Part shown: in pieces, positions 7,080 to 16,928 of the stretch
How positions within the stretch are numbered: position 1 is the stretch's first letter
How the letters are laid out: each line of letters opens with the position of its first letter
Source: Corallococcus sp. CAG:1435
GTDB taxonomy: Bacteria > Bacillota > Clostridia > Christensenellales > CAG-314
Reading direction: 5' to 3'
Assembly: GCA_000433775.1 (NCBI GenBank)
Contig: HF998482.1
Coordinates: 1-17,265 of the forward strand
DNA length: 17,265 nt
Translations under genes and position numbers: made by a program
The notes under the pieces: model-generated
The model's input: only the letters and a program-made list of their open reading frames with translations
What the model was told of the DNA's origin: nothing
Databases searched by the model: none

Positions 7080-7652
7080 TCAACAATCTAGTCCCTCTTT
7101 TTGCAATGCCTGCGCAACCTGTGATTTCAAATCTTCCGCCGTGCCGTCGTTTTGTATTACAATATTCGGTCTGACGTTTACAAAACTTTGTTTGGCAATA
7201 ATTTCCCCGACATTTTGTCGGCTGCTTCCGTCACGGGCGACAACACGGGCAATTTGCGTTTCCCTGTTGCTTTTCACAAGCCACACGGAATCCCACTGAA
7301 AGTCGAATGCGTCAAACACGGGGATTTCAACAAACACATCGCTGTCGCTGTTGTCTACTTCATTTTGCAAAAGACTTTTTACCTTTCCGTAAAACAACGA
7401 CGAATAACTCTTGTAAAGGTCGTCGTCGGCAAATACCCTTTGACGTATTGCCTTTCTGTCAAGTTTTCCGTTTTTGACGTAACTTTCACCCAACAGTTTT
7501 TTTACGGAGTCCACTACTTGCCGACTCTCTCCCGCCTGCCGTGCCAGCACGTCGCAAAACACCACTTTGTAGCCTTGCTGTTGCAAAATTTGCGTCACCG
7601 TCGATTTTCCGCTTCCTATACCGCCTGTAATGGCGATTACCTTACGCTTCAT
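7080..7652 (-). CDS. coaE: Dephospho-CoA kinase
   Basis: A 190-residue kinase that phosphorylates the 3'-hydroxyl of dephospho-CoA with ATP, the last step of coenzyme A synthesis. The N-terminus carries the P-loop GGIGSGKST (residues 10-18). It continues with FCDVLARQ, the acceptor-site region normally containing a conserved Asp, and with the VARDGSSRQNVGEI lid-type segment. Length is slightly short for the family (about 200). The start at 7652 was chosen because the P-loop sits properly near it and GGAGGAGGG lies about 11 nt upstream, inside the polA coding region. The gene overlaps the polA stop by 11 nt, indicating translational coupling. The polA–coaE pairing is common in Bacillota. Confidence 0.95.
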   Translation of the reverse strand: MKRKVIAITGGIGSGKSTVTQILQQQGYKVVFCDVLARQAGESRQVVDSVKKLLGESYVKNGKLDRKAIRQRVFADDDLYKSYSSLFYGKVKSLLQNEVDNSDSDVFVEIPVFDAFDFQWDSVWLVKSNRETQIARVVARDGSSRQNVGEIIAKQSFVNVRPNIVIQNDGTAEDLKSQVAQALQKEGLDC

Positions 7653-10164
7653 AGAGAGTTTTTCCCTCCTCCGTTTCCGCCACGAGAGGGCAAGCAAGCG
7701 TTACGGCGTTTTCCATTTCTCGCTTGACAATTTCCTTTACCTGCGCCGCTTCTTCCTCGAAGCAATCGACAATTATTTCGTCATGCACCTGCAACACCAG
7801 TTTGCTTTTCAAATTGGCGTTTTTCAAAGCGTCGTCCACCTTCAGCATTGCAACTTTCATTATGTCGGCGGCACTTCCCTGCAAGGGCATGTTCATGGCT
7901 GCACGTTCGCCAAAAGCACGCAAATTGAAGTTGGAAGATTTAATTTCGGGGATTTGTCTGCGTCTGCCCGATATCGTGGTGACATAGCCCTTTTCCCTAG
8001 CCTGCTCGACGCAACCGTCGAGGTAGGCTTTGATTTTGGGAAAACGGGTGAAATACAGTTGAATGTAATCGTGTGCTTTTTTGACGCTTATGCTGGTGTT
8101 TTGAGAAAGTCCGAAATCGCTTATGCCGTAAATTATTCCGAAATTGACGGCTTTTGCCATGCGACGCATATCCTTGTTGACCATTTCAATGGGGATACCC
8201 ATAAGTTCCGAGGCTACCTTTGCGTGAATATCCTCCCCCTTTTTGAAACTTTGCAAAAGGTTTTCGTCCAAAGAAAAGGCGGCAAGCAAGCGCAATTCTA
8301 TCTGCGAGTAGTCGGCGCCCACAAAAACGCCGTGTTTGGAACAGAACAACTTGCGAATTTCCTTGCCCATTTCGTTGCGAATGGGAATGTTTTGCAAATT
8401 CGGGTCGGAACTGGACAATCTGCCTGTGGAAGTAAGCGTCTGATTGTAAGTTGTGTGCACAATGCCGTGCTTTACCAACGGTTTCAGACCGTCAACGTAG
8501 GTGCCAAGCAACTTGGAAACTTTGCGATGCTGCAATATTTTTTCTACAATCGGGTGCTTGTCCGCAAGGTACTCCAACACTTCGTTGTTTGTGGAATACC
8601 CACGCTGCGTTTTTTTGCCGTGTGGCAGATGCAACTTATCAAACAACACGGCGGAAAGTTGCATAGGACTGTTTACGTTGAGTTTTTCCTCTCCTGCAAG
8701 TTGGCGTATTTCTTGCGTCAGTTCATCCAACGTGGCGTGCATTTCCTTGGACATGCTTTCCAGCAAAGGCAAATCCACTGCTACGCCCTCTTTTTCCATG
8801 CGGTACAGCAAATCGGAAAGAGGCAATTCCACGTTGTAGTACAGTTTATCCACGCCGTTGGCAGTAAGTTGAGAATTCAACAGGTTTGTCAGCGCAATTA
8901 TTCCTGCGCCGAAAGTTTTGTGACCGTACGCCTCAACAAGGCTTTTCAGATCTTTGTGCGAACGGTACTCCACAAGATATTGCATTATGCACACGTCGTA
9001 CACAATGTTGCAAATTTTAGCGCCCAATTTGTCCAAAGTGTGTTTCAACGCTTTGCCGTCGTACACCGCCTTGTCAATGCCGCTTTCCAAAAGAGGCGCA
9101 ACAATTTCCAATACACTTTGCAACGTCAATTCGTCCAGGAAACTGTCTCCGATTTTAACTTCGTAATCTTTTTCCGCACTGCCCGACAGATACACCCTTT
9201 CCCCGTCGTAGTGAAACGCCACTTTGTCGCAACGTGAAAGAAGTTGTACAACCTGAATCAGTCGCTCTTTTTCCGTTATTTGCTCCGTTTCCGTCTGCAC
9301 CGACTGCGTTGAAGGCGTTTCAAAGTTCAACCTTGAAATAAGTGAACGGAACTGCAAAACTTCCAGAAATTGCTTCACGTCGCCGTCAAGACGGTACACA
9401 CCGCAGTTTTGCAAATCGCATGTGATGTCGGCGTTGCGCACTATCTTAGCCAAAGTTCTGCTTATGTAAGCCATTTCCCTGCCTTCCACCAATTTGTCGT
9501 GCAATGCGCCCTTTTCCTTGTCCACATTCTCGTACAAATTGTCGATGTTGCCGTACTTGTCCAGCAAAGACATGGCAGTTTTTTCTCCTATTCCCTTCAC
9601 GCCGGGAATATTGTCCGATGTATCGCCACGCAAAGCCTTGTATTCCACTACCTGCGACGGCGTGAGGTTGTAAGAGGTTTTCAGCACCTCAGGCGTTACT
9701 TTTTCCACGTCCGTTACGCCACGTTTGGTAAACAACACCGTTATTTTGTCCGAAACCAACTGAAACATATCTCTGTCGCCGGAAACGATGAAACTTTCTC
9801 CGTCAAAATTTTGCGTTATCGTGCCTATTATGTCGTCAGCCTCGACGCCTTCCTTTTCCGCAACGGTTACCTGCATAACCTGCAAAAGTTGGTGCAAAAC
9901 AGGCATCTGATTTGCAAGGTCGTCGGGCATTCCCTTACGGTTGGACTTGTACTCGGGATAAATATCCTTGCGGAAGTTGTGTCCCCTCTTGTCGAATGCC
10001 ACCACAAGTTTGTCGGGGGCAAAATCCTGCACCACTTTGAAAAGGATGTTGACAAAACCGTACACGGCATTGACGTTGCGCCCCTCCTTGTCGTTCAACG
10101 GGGGAAGGGCAAAATACGCCCTGTTGATAATACTGTTGCCGTCAATCAAAAGAAGTTTTGTCAT
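7642..10164 (-). CDS. polA: DNA polymerase I (5' nuclease and polymerase; proofreading site apparently lost)
   Basis: An 840-residue family A polymerase for Okazaki-fragment maturation and gap filling in excision repair. Residues about 1-290 are the 5'-3' flap nuclease (LIDGNSIINRAYFAL at the start, VSGDRDMFQLV, and the helix-hairpin-helix GVKGIGEKTA). Residues about 300-460 correspond to the 3'-5' exonuclease fold, but the DTE motif of E. coli is replaced by FHYDGE and the late YxxxD motif is not seen, so proofreading is probably absent, as in Bacillus and Thermus enzymes. The polymerase domain is complete: motif A DYSQIELR (catalytic Asp 618), motif B RRMAKAVNFGIIYG (about 652-675 region to YG) and motif C VHDE (793-796). 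The start at 10164 has GAGGTG upstream. It begins 15 nt after the uvrA stop, giving an excision and resynthesis operon. Confidence 0.97.
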   Translation of the reverse strand: MTKLLLIDGNSIINRAYFALPPLNDKEGRNVNAVYGFVNILFKVVQDFAPDKLVVAFDKRGHNFRKDIYPEYKSNRKGMPDDLANQMPVLHQLLQVMQVTVAEKEGVEADDIIGTITQNFDGESFIVSGDRDMFQLVSDKITVLFTKRGVTDVEKVTPEVLKTSYNLTPSQVVEYKALRGDTSDNIPGVKGIGEKTAMSLLDKYGNIDNLYENVDKEKGALHDKLVEGREMAYISRTLAKIVRNADITCDLQNCGVYRLDGDVKQFLEVLQFRSLISRLNFETPSTQSVQTETEQITEKERLIQVVQLLSRCDKVAFHYDGERVYLSGSAEKDYEVKIGDSFLDELTLQSVLEIVAPLLESGIDKAVYDGKALKHTLDKLGAKICNIVYDVCIMQYLVEYRSHKDLKSLVEAYGHKTFGAGIIALTNLLNSQLTANGVDKLYYNVELPLSDLLYRMEKEGVAVDLPLLESMSKEMHATLDELTQEIRQLAGEEKLNVNSPMQLSAVLFDKLHLPHGKKTQRGYSTNNEVLEYLADKHPIVEKILQHRKVSKLLGTYVDGLKPLVKHGIVHTTYNQTLTSTGRLSSSDPNLQNIPIRNEMGKEIRKLFCSKHGVFVGADYSQIELRLLAAFSLDENLLQSFKKGEDIHAKVASELMGIPIEMVNKDMRRMAKAVNFGIIYGISDFGLSQNTSISVKKAHDYIQLYFTRFPKIKAYLDGCVEQAREKGYVTTISGRRRQIPEIKSSNFNLRAFGERAAMNMPLQGSAADIMKVAMLKVDDALKNANLKSKLVLQVHDEIIVDCFEEEAAQVKEIVKREMENAVTLACPLVAETEEGKTLYEA

Positions 10165-10179
10165 GTTGCACCTCTCGTT

Positions 10180-12996
10180 TTAGTGTCTGGCTTTTTCCAG
10201 AATAGGTTTCAGAAATTGTCCCGTGTAACTTTGCGGGCAGTCGGCAATTTGTTCGGGCGTGCCTTGCGCCACCACCGTGCCGCCTCCGTCGCCGCCTTCC
10301 GGTCCCAAGTCGATGATGTAGTCGGCGACTTTAATAACGTCAAGGTTGTGTTCTATCACAATCACAGTGTTTCCTGCCGCAACAAGCCGTTGCAAAATAG
10401 TTATCAGTTTTGCGACATCGTGTGTGTGCAATCCCGTTGTGGGTTCGTCAAGAATGTACACCGTTTTTCCCGTGCTGCGTTTGGACAGTTCGGTAGCGAG
10501 TTTGACACGTTGCGCCTCGCCTCCCGAAAGCGTTGTTGCGGGTTGTCCCAATTTGATGTAGCCCAGCCCGACGTCGTACAGCGTCTGTATTTTGTTGCGG
10601 ATACTTTGAATATTTTCAAAGAAGTGTACCGCCTCTTCCACCGTCATGTTCAAAACGTCGGCAATGGACTTGCCCTTGTACTTTACGGCAAGCGTTTCTC
10701 TGTTGTAACGTGAGCCGTGGCACACTTCACAGGGAACGTACACATCGGGAAGAAAGTTCATGGAAATACGCAGTATTCCGTCGCCGTCGCAATGCTCGCA
10801 ACGGCCTCCTTTGACATTGAAACTGAACCGCCCCGAAGAATACCCACGTTCCTTTGCGTCAAGCGTGGAGGCAAACAAATCTCTGATCAACGAAAACACG
10901 CCCGTGTAGGTTGCGGGATTGCTTCTCGGCGTACGGCCTATCGCACTTTGGTCGATGGCAATTACCTTGTCGAGAAATTCCACCCCTTCAACGCTGTCGC
11001 ACAGCACGTCGGTGGGACGAGCCTTGTTGAGTTTTTCCGAAAGATAGGGTAAAAGCACTTCGTTTATCAGACTGCTTTTTCCGCTGCCTGAAACACCCGT
11101 TACCAAACACAAAGTGCCAAGTGGGAAGGACACGTCGATGTTTTTCAGATTGTTTTTACGTGCGCCGTGCACGGTCAGTACGTTGCCGTTTCCCAAACGT
11201 CTTTCGGTAGGAACGGGAATGTACAGTTTTCCGGAAAGATACTGCCCTGTAATGGAATTTGGACAGTTCATCACATCCTGCACACTGCCTGCGCACACTA
11301 TTTCACCGCCGTGCACACCCGCTCCCGGTCCTACGTCCACCACAAAGTCAGCCGTGCGTATGGTGTCTTCGTCGTGCTCCACAACAATAAGAGTGTTGCC
11401 CAAGTCACGCAGGCGTGTGAGTGTGGCAATCAGTTTGTTGTTGTCCCTTTGATGCAAACCTATGCTGGGTTCGTCCAGAATGTACAGCACGCCCGTGAGT
11501 CCGCTTCCTATCTGCGTGGCAAGCCTGATTCGCTGTGCCTCTCCGCCGGAAAGGGAGCCTGCTTCTCTGTTTAGCGTGAGGTAACCCAATCCCACGTCTA
11601 CCAAAAATTTAAGGCGAGCCTTGATTTCTTTCAGCACCATGTACGCAATTTTTTGTCTTGTTTCGTCAAGTTGTAAATCGGTGAAAAACCGCAAAGCCGC
11701 CACAACGGAAAGTTCGCCGACTTCCCAAATGTTGAGTCCGCCGACACGCACCGACAAAATTTCATCTTTCAGACGTTTGCCGTGGCACTTTGTGCAGGGC
11801 TTGTCAATCATAAATTTTTCGTATTCCTGACGTGTCCAATCACTTTTTGCCTCTGCATGACGACGTGTCATCATGGGAATTATTCCTTCCCACGTTGCGT
11901 TGTAGGTGCGCCCGTCTTCCAGCCTGCACACCAACTGTTCTCCACCGTTGCCGTACATGATGGTATTGTACGCCGATTTAGGCAGTTCTCGCACTGGCAC
12001 ATCGCAGGAAAAACCGTACTTTTCCGACAAAGCGTCGAAAAAGTTGCGCATCCAACTGGCAGCGCCCAAATTGAACCCAAGCAGGCGAATTGCCCCGCCG
12101 TGCAACGATTTGCTGTCGTCGGGCAGAATGAGCCTTTCGTCAAATTCCTGTTTGAAACCCAATCCGAGACATTCCGGACATGCGCCGAAAGGACTGTTGA
12201 AAGAAAAGGAACGAGGCTCCAATTCTTCCACGGTAAAACCGCAATCGGGACAGGCAAATTTTTGCGAGTAGGTGGTTTCCTGTCCGTTGGCGGACACCAC
12301 AACCAAACCGTCGGCAAGTTTCAATGCCGCTTCCACGCTGTCGGAAAGACGTGTGTTCATGTCCGCTTTGACAATGAGTCTGTCCACCACCACGGAAATG
12401 TTGTGTTTGTTGTTTTTGACGAGTTTAATGTCCTCATCGAGAGTGCGTTGTTCTCCGTCTACGATAACACGCACGAAACCTTGCTTTTTCAGTTGTTCGA
12501 AAAGTTTTTGAAATTCGCCCTTTCTGCCACGCACGACAGGCGCAAGAATCAAAAGACGTGTGTCGACGGGCAAGGCGGAAACCTTGTCACAAATCTGGTC
12601 CACCGACGTTTTTGTAATTTCTTTTCCGCAATGCGGACAATAGGGAATACCCACACGTGCAAAAAGCAAACGCAGATAATCGTAGATTTCCGTTACCGTA
12701 CCCACTGTGGAACGGGGGTTAGAGGAAGTTGTTTTCTGGTCGATACTGATGGCTGGAGAAAGCCCTTCGATACTTTCAACGTCGGGCTTGTCCATTTGTC
12801 CCAAAAACTGTCTGGCGTAACTGGACAAACTTTCCATGTATCGGCGTTGACCTTCGGCAAAAATGGTGTCGAAGGCAAGGGAAGATTTTCCGCTTCCCGA
12901 AAGACCGGTGAACACCACCAGTTTGTCTCTCGGAATGGACAAACTAACACTTTTCAGATTGTTTTCTTTTGCATTTTTGATTACTATTTCTTTCAT
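10180..12996 (-). CDS. uvrA: Excinuclease ABC subunit A (UvrA)
   Basis: A 938-residue damage-recognition ATPase of nucleotide excision repair; the UvrA dimer finds bulky lesions and loads UvrB. Both ABC modules are complete: Walker [10 protein letters not shown] (31-39) and GVSGSGKSS, signatures [12 protein letters not shown] and [12 protein letters not shown], and Walker [12 protein letters not shown] and [11 protein letters not shown]. Zinc-site cysteines are present: CPDC with CPEC in the first half, and CEHC with CEVC in the second. Length is typical (about 940). The start at 12996 ([14 protein letters not shown]) was chosen by family alignment; no clear ribosome site precedes it, and the in-frame ATG at 13011 is no better. 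A 263-nt gap separates it from uvrB, unusually long for a pair often almost contiguous. polA follows after 15 nt. Confidence 0.97.
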   Translation of the reverse strand: MKEIVIKNAKENNLKSVSLSIPRDKLVVFTGLSGSGKSSLAFDTIFAEGQRRYMESLSSYARQFLGQMDKPDVESIEGLSPAISIDQKTTSSNPRSTVGTVTEIYDYLRLLFARVGIPYCPHCGKEITKTSVDQICDKVSALPVDTRLLILAPVVRGRKGEFQKLFEQLKKQGFVRVIVDGEQRTLDEDIKLVKNNKHNISVVVDRLIVKADMNTRLSDSVEAALKLADGLVVVSANGQETTYSQKFACPDCGFTVEELEPRSFSFNSPFGACPECLGLGFKQEFDERLILPDDSKSLHGGAIRLLGFNLGAASWMRNFFDALSEKYGFSCDVPVRELPKSAYNTIMYGNGGEQLVCRLEDGRTYNATWEGIIPMMTRRHAEAKSDWTRQEYEKFMIDKPCTKCHGKRLKDEILSVRVGGLNIWEVGELSVVAALRFFTDLQLDETRQKIAYMVLKEIKARLKFLVDVGLGYLTLNREAGSLSGGEAQRIRLATQIGSGLTGVLYILDEPSIGLHQRDNNKLIATLTRLRDLGNTLIVVEHDEDTIRTADFVVDVGPGAGVHGGEIVCAGSVQDVMNCPNSITGQYLSGKLYIPVPTERRLGNGNVLTVHGARKNNLKNIDVSFPLGTLCLVTGVSGSGKSSLINEVLLPYLSEKLNKARPTDVLCDSVEGVEFLDKVIAIDQSAIGRTPRSNPATYTGVFSLIRDLFASTLDAKERGYSSGRFSFNVKGGRCEHCDGDGILRISMNFLPDVYVPCEVCHGSRYNRETLAVKYKGKSIADVLNMTVEEAVHFFENIQSIRNKIQTLYDVGLGYIKLGQPATTLSGGEAQRVKLATELSKRSTGKTVYILDEPTTGLHTHDVAKLITILQRLVAAGNTVIVIEHNLDVIKVADYIIDLGPEGGDGGGTVVAQGTPEQIADCPQSYTGQFLKPILEKARH

Positions 12997-13259
12997 AATA
13001 CTTTTCGGCATACACAAAGTATGCACATCTTTTTGTACAATTACAGCCCAAACAATGCAAACAGGTACAAATAGGCTGAGCAAATGTCTTTATTGACGGT
13101 AACAACGGGGAAAACCTAATTGAAATGCAATTTTTGTGTCTTTTAGGGCTATTGCCCCAACGACACACCTACCACGATTTTGCATAACTACACCAATGTA
13201 CATTGCATTTAATCGGCTGTCAGAGGCGGGGTGAAACTTACGCAAAAAGAAAGATTCGA
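12997..13259 (-). other. Long uvrB–uvrA intergenic leader
   Basis: This 263-nt gap has no gene. It contains a perfect 12-bp palindrome, CAATGTACATTG (13194-13205), and a short GGGC/GCCC hairpin near 13146-13157 without a T-run. I see no Bacillus-type LexA box (GAAC-N4-GTTC) and no strong −35/−10 pair. It may carry a weak promoter or regulatory leader for uvrA–polA–coaE, but nothing here is decisive. Confidence 0.4.
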
Positions 13260-15233
13260 CTACGCTTGTCCTTTCTTTTTCTTTTTTAGTTTTTCCAACT
13301 GTTTGGTGAGGCGCACCACCTCTTCACGCAACTGTATTGCCTTTTCAAAATCCAACTGATTGGCAGCAGTTTTCATGCGTGCCGTTGTGTTTTCTATTGC
13401 ACGTTCCAAATCCTTTGCGGAAAGAGCCGTTTCCCCCTTTTGCGTGATTTCCAACGTGTTTTCCACAAAATGACTTATTGTTTTGGGAACAATGTTGTGT
13501 TCTTTGTTGTAGTCGTCCTGAATTTTGCGACGACGGTTTGTTTCGCCTATTGCACGTTTCATGCTGTCGGTGATGACGTCGGCGTACATTATCACCCTTC
13601 CTTCGCTGTTGCGTGCAGCACGTCCTATTGTCTGAATAAGCGCAGTGTCGCTACGCAAAAAGCCTTCCTTGTCGGCGTCCAGAATGGCGACAAGTTTCAC
13701 CTGCGGCATGTCCAATCCTTCACGCAGAAGATTGATTCCCACCAGCACGTCGAACTCGCCTTTTTTCAGTCCGCTTACAATTTCAACACGCTCCAACGTG
13801 TCAATTTCCGAGTGCATGTAACGCACCCTGATGTCCTGCTTTGCAAGGAAGTCTGTCAAACTTTCTGCCATACGTTTGGTCAAAGTTGTTACCAAAACCC
13901 TTCCGCCGCTGTCTACAACGGAATGTATTTCGCCCAGCAGATTGTCTATTTGTCCTTCCACGGGACGCACTTCCACCATTGGGTCCAAAAGCCCCGTCGG
14001 GCGAATGAGTTGCTCCACCACGTCGTCGGCACGACGCAGTTCGTACTCCGCAGGGGTTGCGGATACGCAAATCAACTGTCCCAAACGGGCGTCGAATTCG
14101 TCAAATGTGAGAGGTCGGTTGTCGTAGGCGCTTTGCAAGCGAAACCCGTATCCGACAAGGTTGGTTTTCCTCGCCCTGTCGCCGTTGTACATTCCCCTTA
14201 TCTGCGGAATGGTCATGTGGCTTTCGTCAATGAAAGCAACAAAATCCTTGGGAAAATAATCCAACAGAGTGTAAGGCGGTTGTCCCGCTTCCCTGCCGTC
14301 AAAGTAGCGTGAATAGTTTTCGATACCGCTGCAATAACCCATTTCACGCATCATTTCCATGTCGTAGGAAACACGCTGTTTGAGTCGCTGCCCTTCCACC
14401 AGTTTTCCGCTGTCCAAAAACGCCTGCGTTTCCTTTTCCATGTCACGCTGAATGTTTTTTAGGGCATTTTCCATTGTTACTCCTTCCACTACGTAGTGGC
14501 TGGCAGGAAAAACAATTGTGTGCAAAAGGGTGGCTACGGTGTTGCCCGTCAGTGCGTCTATTTCGCTTATTTTTTCTATTTCGTCCCCCCAAAATTCCAC
14601 ACGGATAGCGTGTTCGGAGTTGGCGGCGGGGAATATTTCCAAAATGTCGCCACGCACACGGAATGTGCCACGGTGGAAGTCCATGTCGTTGCGCTGGTAC
14701 TGTATGGAAATGAGTTTTTTTATTACCGCCTCACGGGAAACGTTGTCGCCGGGTCTAAGCGAAAGACTCATTTTGTAGTATTCGCCGGGAGCACCCAAAC
14801 CGTATATGCAGGAAACGCTTGCCACCACTATTGTGTCACGTCTTTCAAACAGACTGCAAGTGGCGGAATGGCGCAATTTATCAATCTCGTCGTTGATGTC
14901 TATTTCCTTTTCGATGTACAAATCTCGGGAAGGAATGTAACTTTCCGGCATGTAGTAGTCGTAGTAGGAAACAAAAAATTCCACTCGGTTTTCGGGGAAA
15001 AACTCACGAAATTCGTTGCACAGTTGTGCCGCAAGCGTTTTGTTGTGGCAAATTACCAGCGCAGGACGGTTTACGTTGGCAATGACGTTTGCCATTGTAA
15101 AGGTTTTTCCGCTGCCCGTTACGCCACGTAACACCTGTGTGGCAAGACCGTTGTTCAAACCTTCCGTCAACTGTTTTATTGCGTGCGGTTGGTCGCCGCA
15201 AGGGCTGTAATTGGAATGCAACTTGAAATTCAT
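13260..15233 (-). CDS. uvrB: Excinuclease ABC subunit B (UvrB)
   Basis: A 657-residue helicase-like subunit that receives damaged DNA from UvrA, verifies the lesion and recruits UvrC. The Walker A motif [10 protein letters not shown] starts at residue 37. The lesion-probing β-hairpin follows ([12 protein letters not shown], about 92-103, through the [11 protein letters not shown] segment). The DEAD-like motif is DESHMTIPQ, the later helicase motifs are [10 protein letters not shown] and [12 protein letters not shown], and the C-terminal UVR domain (about 620-655, [17 protein letters not shown]) contacts UvrC and UvrA. Length is normal. The start at 15233 has an AGGAG ribosome site 6 nt upstream. 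It lies 108 nt after coaX and 263 nt before uvrA. uvrC is not in the window. Confidence 0.97.
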   Translation of the reverse strand: MNFKLHSNYSPCGDQPHAIKQLTEGLNNGLATQVLRGVTGSGKTFTMANVIANVNRPALVICHNKTLAAQLCNEFREFFPENRVEFFVSYYDYYMPESYIPSRDLYIEKEIDINDEIDKLRHSATCSLFERRDTIVVASVSCIYGLGAPGEYYKMSLSLRPGDNVSREAVIKKLISIQYQRNDMDFHRGTFRVRGDILEIFPAANSEHAIRVEFWGDEIEKISEIDALTGNTVATLLHTIVFPASHYVVEGVTMENALKNIQRDMEKETQAFLDSGKLVEGQRLKQRVSYDMEMMREMGYCSGIENYSRYFDGREAGQPPYTLLDYFPKDFVAFIDESHMTIPQIRGMYNGDRARKTNLVGYGFRLQSAYDNRPLTFDEFDARLGQLICVSATPAEYELRRADDVVEQLIRPTGLLDPMVEVRPVEGQIDNLLGEIHSVVDSGGRVLVTTLTKRMAESLTDFLAKQDIRVRYMHSEIDTLERVEIVSGLKKGEFDVLVGINLLREGLDMPQVKLVAILDADKEGFLRSDTALIQTIGRAARNSEGRVIMYADVITDSMKRAIGETNRRRKIQDDYNKEHNIVPKTISHFVENTLEITQKGETALSAKDLERAIENTTARMKTAANQLDFEKAIQLREEVVRLTKQLEKLKKKKKGQA

Positions 15234-15256
15234 TTTTTCTCCTGAAATTTACCGTT

Positions 15257-15285
15257 ATTTTAATGTAACGTATGGAATAATTGAA
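15257..15285 (-). promoter_or_regulatory. Weak promoter candidate for uvrB
   Basis: TAAAAT (plus-strand 15257-15262) lies 17 nt from TTCAAT (15280-15285), or 18 nt from TTTCAA. The −10 is good but the −35 is poor. It lies in the 108-nt gap after coaX, which holds no terminator, so uvrB could also be transcribed from the coaX promoter. No LexA-type operator is visible. Confidence 0.33.
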
Positions 15286-15341
15286 AAAGAGCAAACTTCA
15301 TCAAGCCTTTACAGACGCTACAAGTTGAAAATGTGTGTAAT

Positions 15342-16118
15342 TCAACCTGCGTTGTTGAGTTTGTAAATTTCGTAAAGCCCTTTAAGGGAAAGTTCCCTGT
15401 CGATGTGATTGAAAAGCGGGTCCACCCGACTTACAATTTCCGAAAGACCGCCTGTTGCAATGACTTGAGCATCTTTAAGCCCCGTTTCCTTTTTGATGCG
15501 GTCTATCATGTACTTGACCTGTCCCACTGCTCCGAAAATGACACCGCTTTGTATTGCTTTGCGTGTGGACTGAGCAACGGTTTTTGTAGGTGTTTCTAAA
15601 TCGACGTTGGGAAGTTTCGCCGTGCAGCGTGCAAGACTTTCTATTGTGGTTTTCAAACCCAATGTTATTGCACCGCCGATAAATTCTTTCTTTTCGTTTA
15701 CCACGTTAAATGTCGTGGCAGTGCCGAAATCTACCAGAATAAAGGGCGCACCGTACTTTTTTTCCGCAGCGACGCTTGTAATTATACGGTCGCTGCCCAA
15801 CTCACGTGGAAAATCGTACTTGATTGCTATGCCCGTTTTGATTCCGACGCCGACTATCAGCGGACGGACGCCGAAAACATGCCTTATCACGTGTGTGAAG
15901 GTGTAGTCCAGTTGCGGAATTACGGAGGACAAAATTGCACCGCTTATCTGCTTTTCGTCAATTTTGGAATGCCACAGCAACTGCAAAAGCAACGCCACGT
16001 ATTCGTCCGAAGTGCGTTTGATATCTGTGGACATTTTGAAAGAACGGGCAAGTTTTCCCCCTTCTTCAAACAGACCTATTTTAACGTTAGTGTTACCGAT
16101 GTCTACTGCAAGTATCAT
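15342..16118 (-). CDS. coaX: Type III pantothenate kinase
   Basis: A 258-residue kinase that phosphorylates pantothenate with ATP, the first committed step of CoA synthesis. It belongs to the ASKHA-fold CoaX family, which is insensitive to CoA feedback and needs a monovalent cation. The first phosphate motif DIGNTN is at residues 6-11, the second phosphate motif VDFGTATTF at 129-137, and the adenosine-side motif ATGGLS at 221-226. Two family motifs deviate: the usual GADR around the catalytic Asp is GSDR (108-111, Asp 110 kept), and the usual GGxIxPG is GGAITLG (148-154, Pro to Leu). Length is typical. The ATG at 16118 has AGGGTGA 5 nt upstream; an in-frame GTG at 16127 overlaps this site and is less likely. 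It is 27 nt after the ECF-type membrane gene. Confidence 0.95.
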   Translation of the reverse strand: MILAVDIGNTNVKIGLFEEGGKLARSFKMSTDIKRTSDEYVALLLQLLWHSKIDEKQISGAILSSVIPQLDYTFTHVIRHVFGVRPLIVGVGIKTGIAIKYDFPRELGSDRIITSVAAEKKYGAPFILVDFGTATTFNVVNEKKEFIGGAITLGLKTTIESLARCTAKLPNVDLETPTKTVAQSTRKAIQSGVIFGAVGQVKYMIDRIKKETGLKDAQVIATGGLSEIVSRVDPLFNHIDRELSLKGLYEIYKLNNAG

Positions 16119-16145
16119 AAAGTTCACCCTGTGTGTTTTTCTGCC

Positions 16146-16793
16146 TCAGGCAGGATTTTTTTCGCTTTCGTCATGCTTCCAATTGTTGCCTTCCAGCCCC
16201 AACTTCAAACCACGACGTACACCAAGCACTATGTGCGGCGCCAATATCATGGAAATAAGATATTCCGGCAAAATGTTGGTGAGCAACACGCCCTTTATCA
16301 CAACCACCAAAGAGTTGTATTCCTTACCTGCCAACTGATTGAAGAGATTCAGCGTGGAAAGGAAAAGCACGGTGTTTGTAACCAATCCGAAAAACGTTGC
16401 CACCGTTATGCAGATTGTCTGCCGTGTGTATTTGTTGCGCATTTTCGCCGTTGCCAAAAGCATTAGCCTGTACACGCCAAACGCCACCGCTCCCATAGCA
16501 ATACGTGGCAAAACGGTGATTATCGGCCAATAGTAGACGGGAAAGCCTGCCACGGAAGACGGGAAGATGAATTCCTTGAAAAAGGAAGCAAGTCCAAACA
16601 GTGTGCAGGAAAGAACACCCGTAAGCCAACTGTTGTCGAGATAGCAAAAAGAAAAGGTGACAAGCAACACACAGGCTGCCGTCGCCGTAGGCAACCCAAG
16701 ACTTATCACTCTGTCCAACATCATGGCAACGAAAATTGTTGCGAACATGACTGCATATTTAGCCAATTTGAATGCTTTGCTGTTGTTTACCAT
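16146..16793 (-). CDS. ECF-transporter S component-like membrane protein (probable pantothenate uptake)
   Basis: A 215-residue membrane protein with about six hydrophobic segments (roughly 10-30, 36-52, 55-77, 87-112, 127-150, 163-190) and a short, charged cytoplasmic tail. It resembles the substrate-binding S components of energy-coupling factor transporters. The first helix has AxxxA (Ala14, Ala18), the motif through which S components contact EcfT. The ATPases and EcfT are not nearby, as expected for group II systems that share one energising module. Placement 27 nt before coaX suggests pantothenate (PanT-like) as substrate, because CoaX uses it directly; this is inference, and folate or another vitamin is possible. 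The start at 16793 has GAGG 5 nt upstream; an upstream in-frame TTG at 16850 precedes this site and is disfavoured. Confidence 0.72.
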   Translation of the reverse strand: MVNNSKAFKLAKYAVMFATIFVAMMLDRVISLGLPTATAACVLLVTFSFCYLDNSWLTGVLSCTLFGLASFFKEFIFPSSVAGFPVYYWPIITVLPRIAMGAVAFGVYRLMLLATAKMRNKYTRQTICITVATFFGLVTNTVLFLSTLNLFNQLAGKEYNSLVVVIKGVLLTNILPEYLISMILAPHIVLGVRRGLKLGLEGNNWKHDESEKNPA

Positions 16794-16928
16794 AAATTCC
16801 TCAATTTCGCCCGCAAGGGTGCGAATATCTTTTTTGGTAAAAAGACACAAAAACCAGAGTATCGCTCCGAAGATACGACCTGTTTACAGTTTATCACATT
16901 GCCACTTAAAAAACAATTAAATTGCAAA

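Noticed and set aside
7630..9237. 535-codon plus-strand frame
   Set aside because: It is antisense to polA, with His/Phe/Val-rich composition typical of a shadow frame. The polA motifs are decisive for the other strand.
9370..10713. 447-codon plus-strand frame
   Set aside because: It is antisense across the polA start and the uvrA end, spanning two real genes and their junction. No domain is recognisable.
11782..13074. 430-codon plus-strand frame
   Set aside because: It is antisense to uvrA; its translation carries no recognisable fold.
13141..13160. GGGC/GCCC hairpin as the uvrB terminator
   Set aside because: The stem is 4-6 bp with no T-run and lies about 100 nt beyond the uvrB stop.
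15234..15341. GTTGAA/TTCAAC inverted repeat near the coaX stop (15324-15346) as a terminator
   Set aside because: It has only 6 bp around an 11-nt loop, and no T-run follows. It is too weak to call a terminator.
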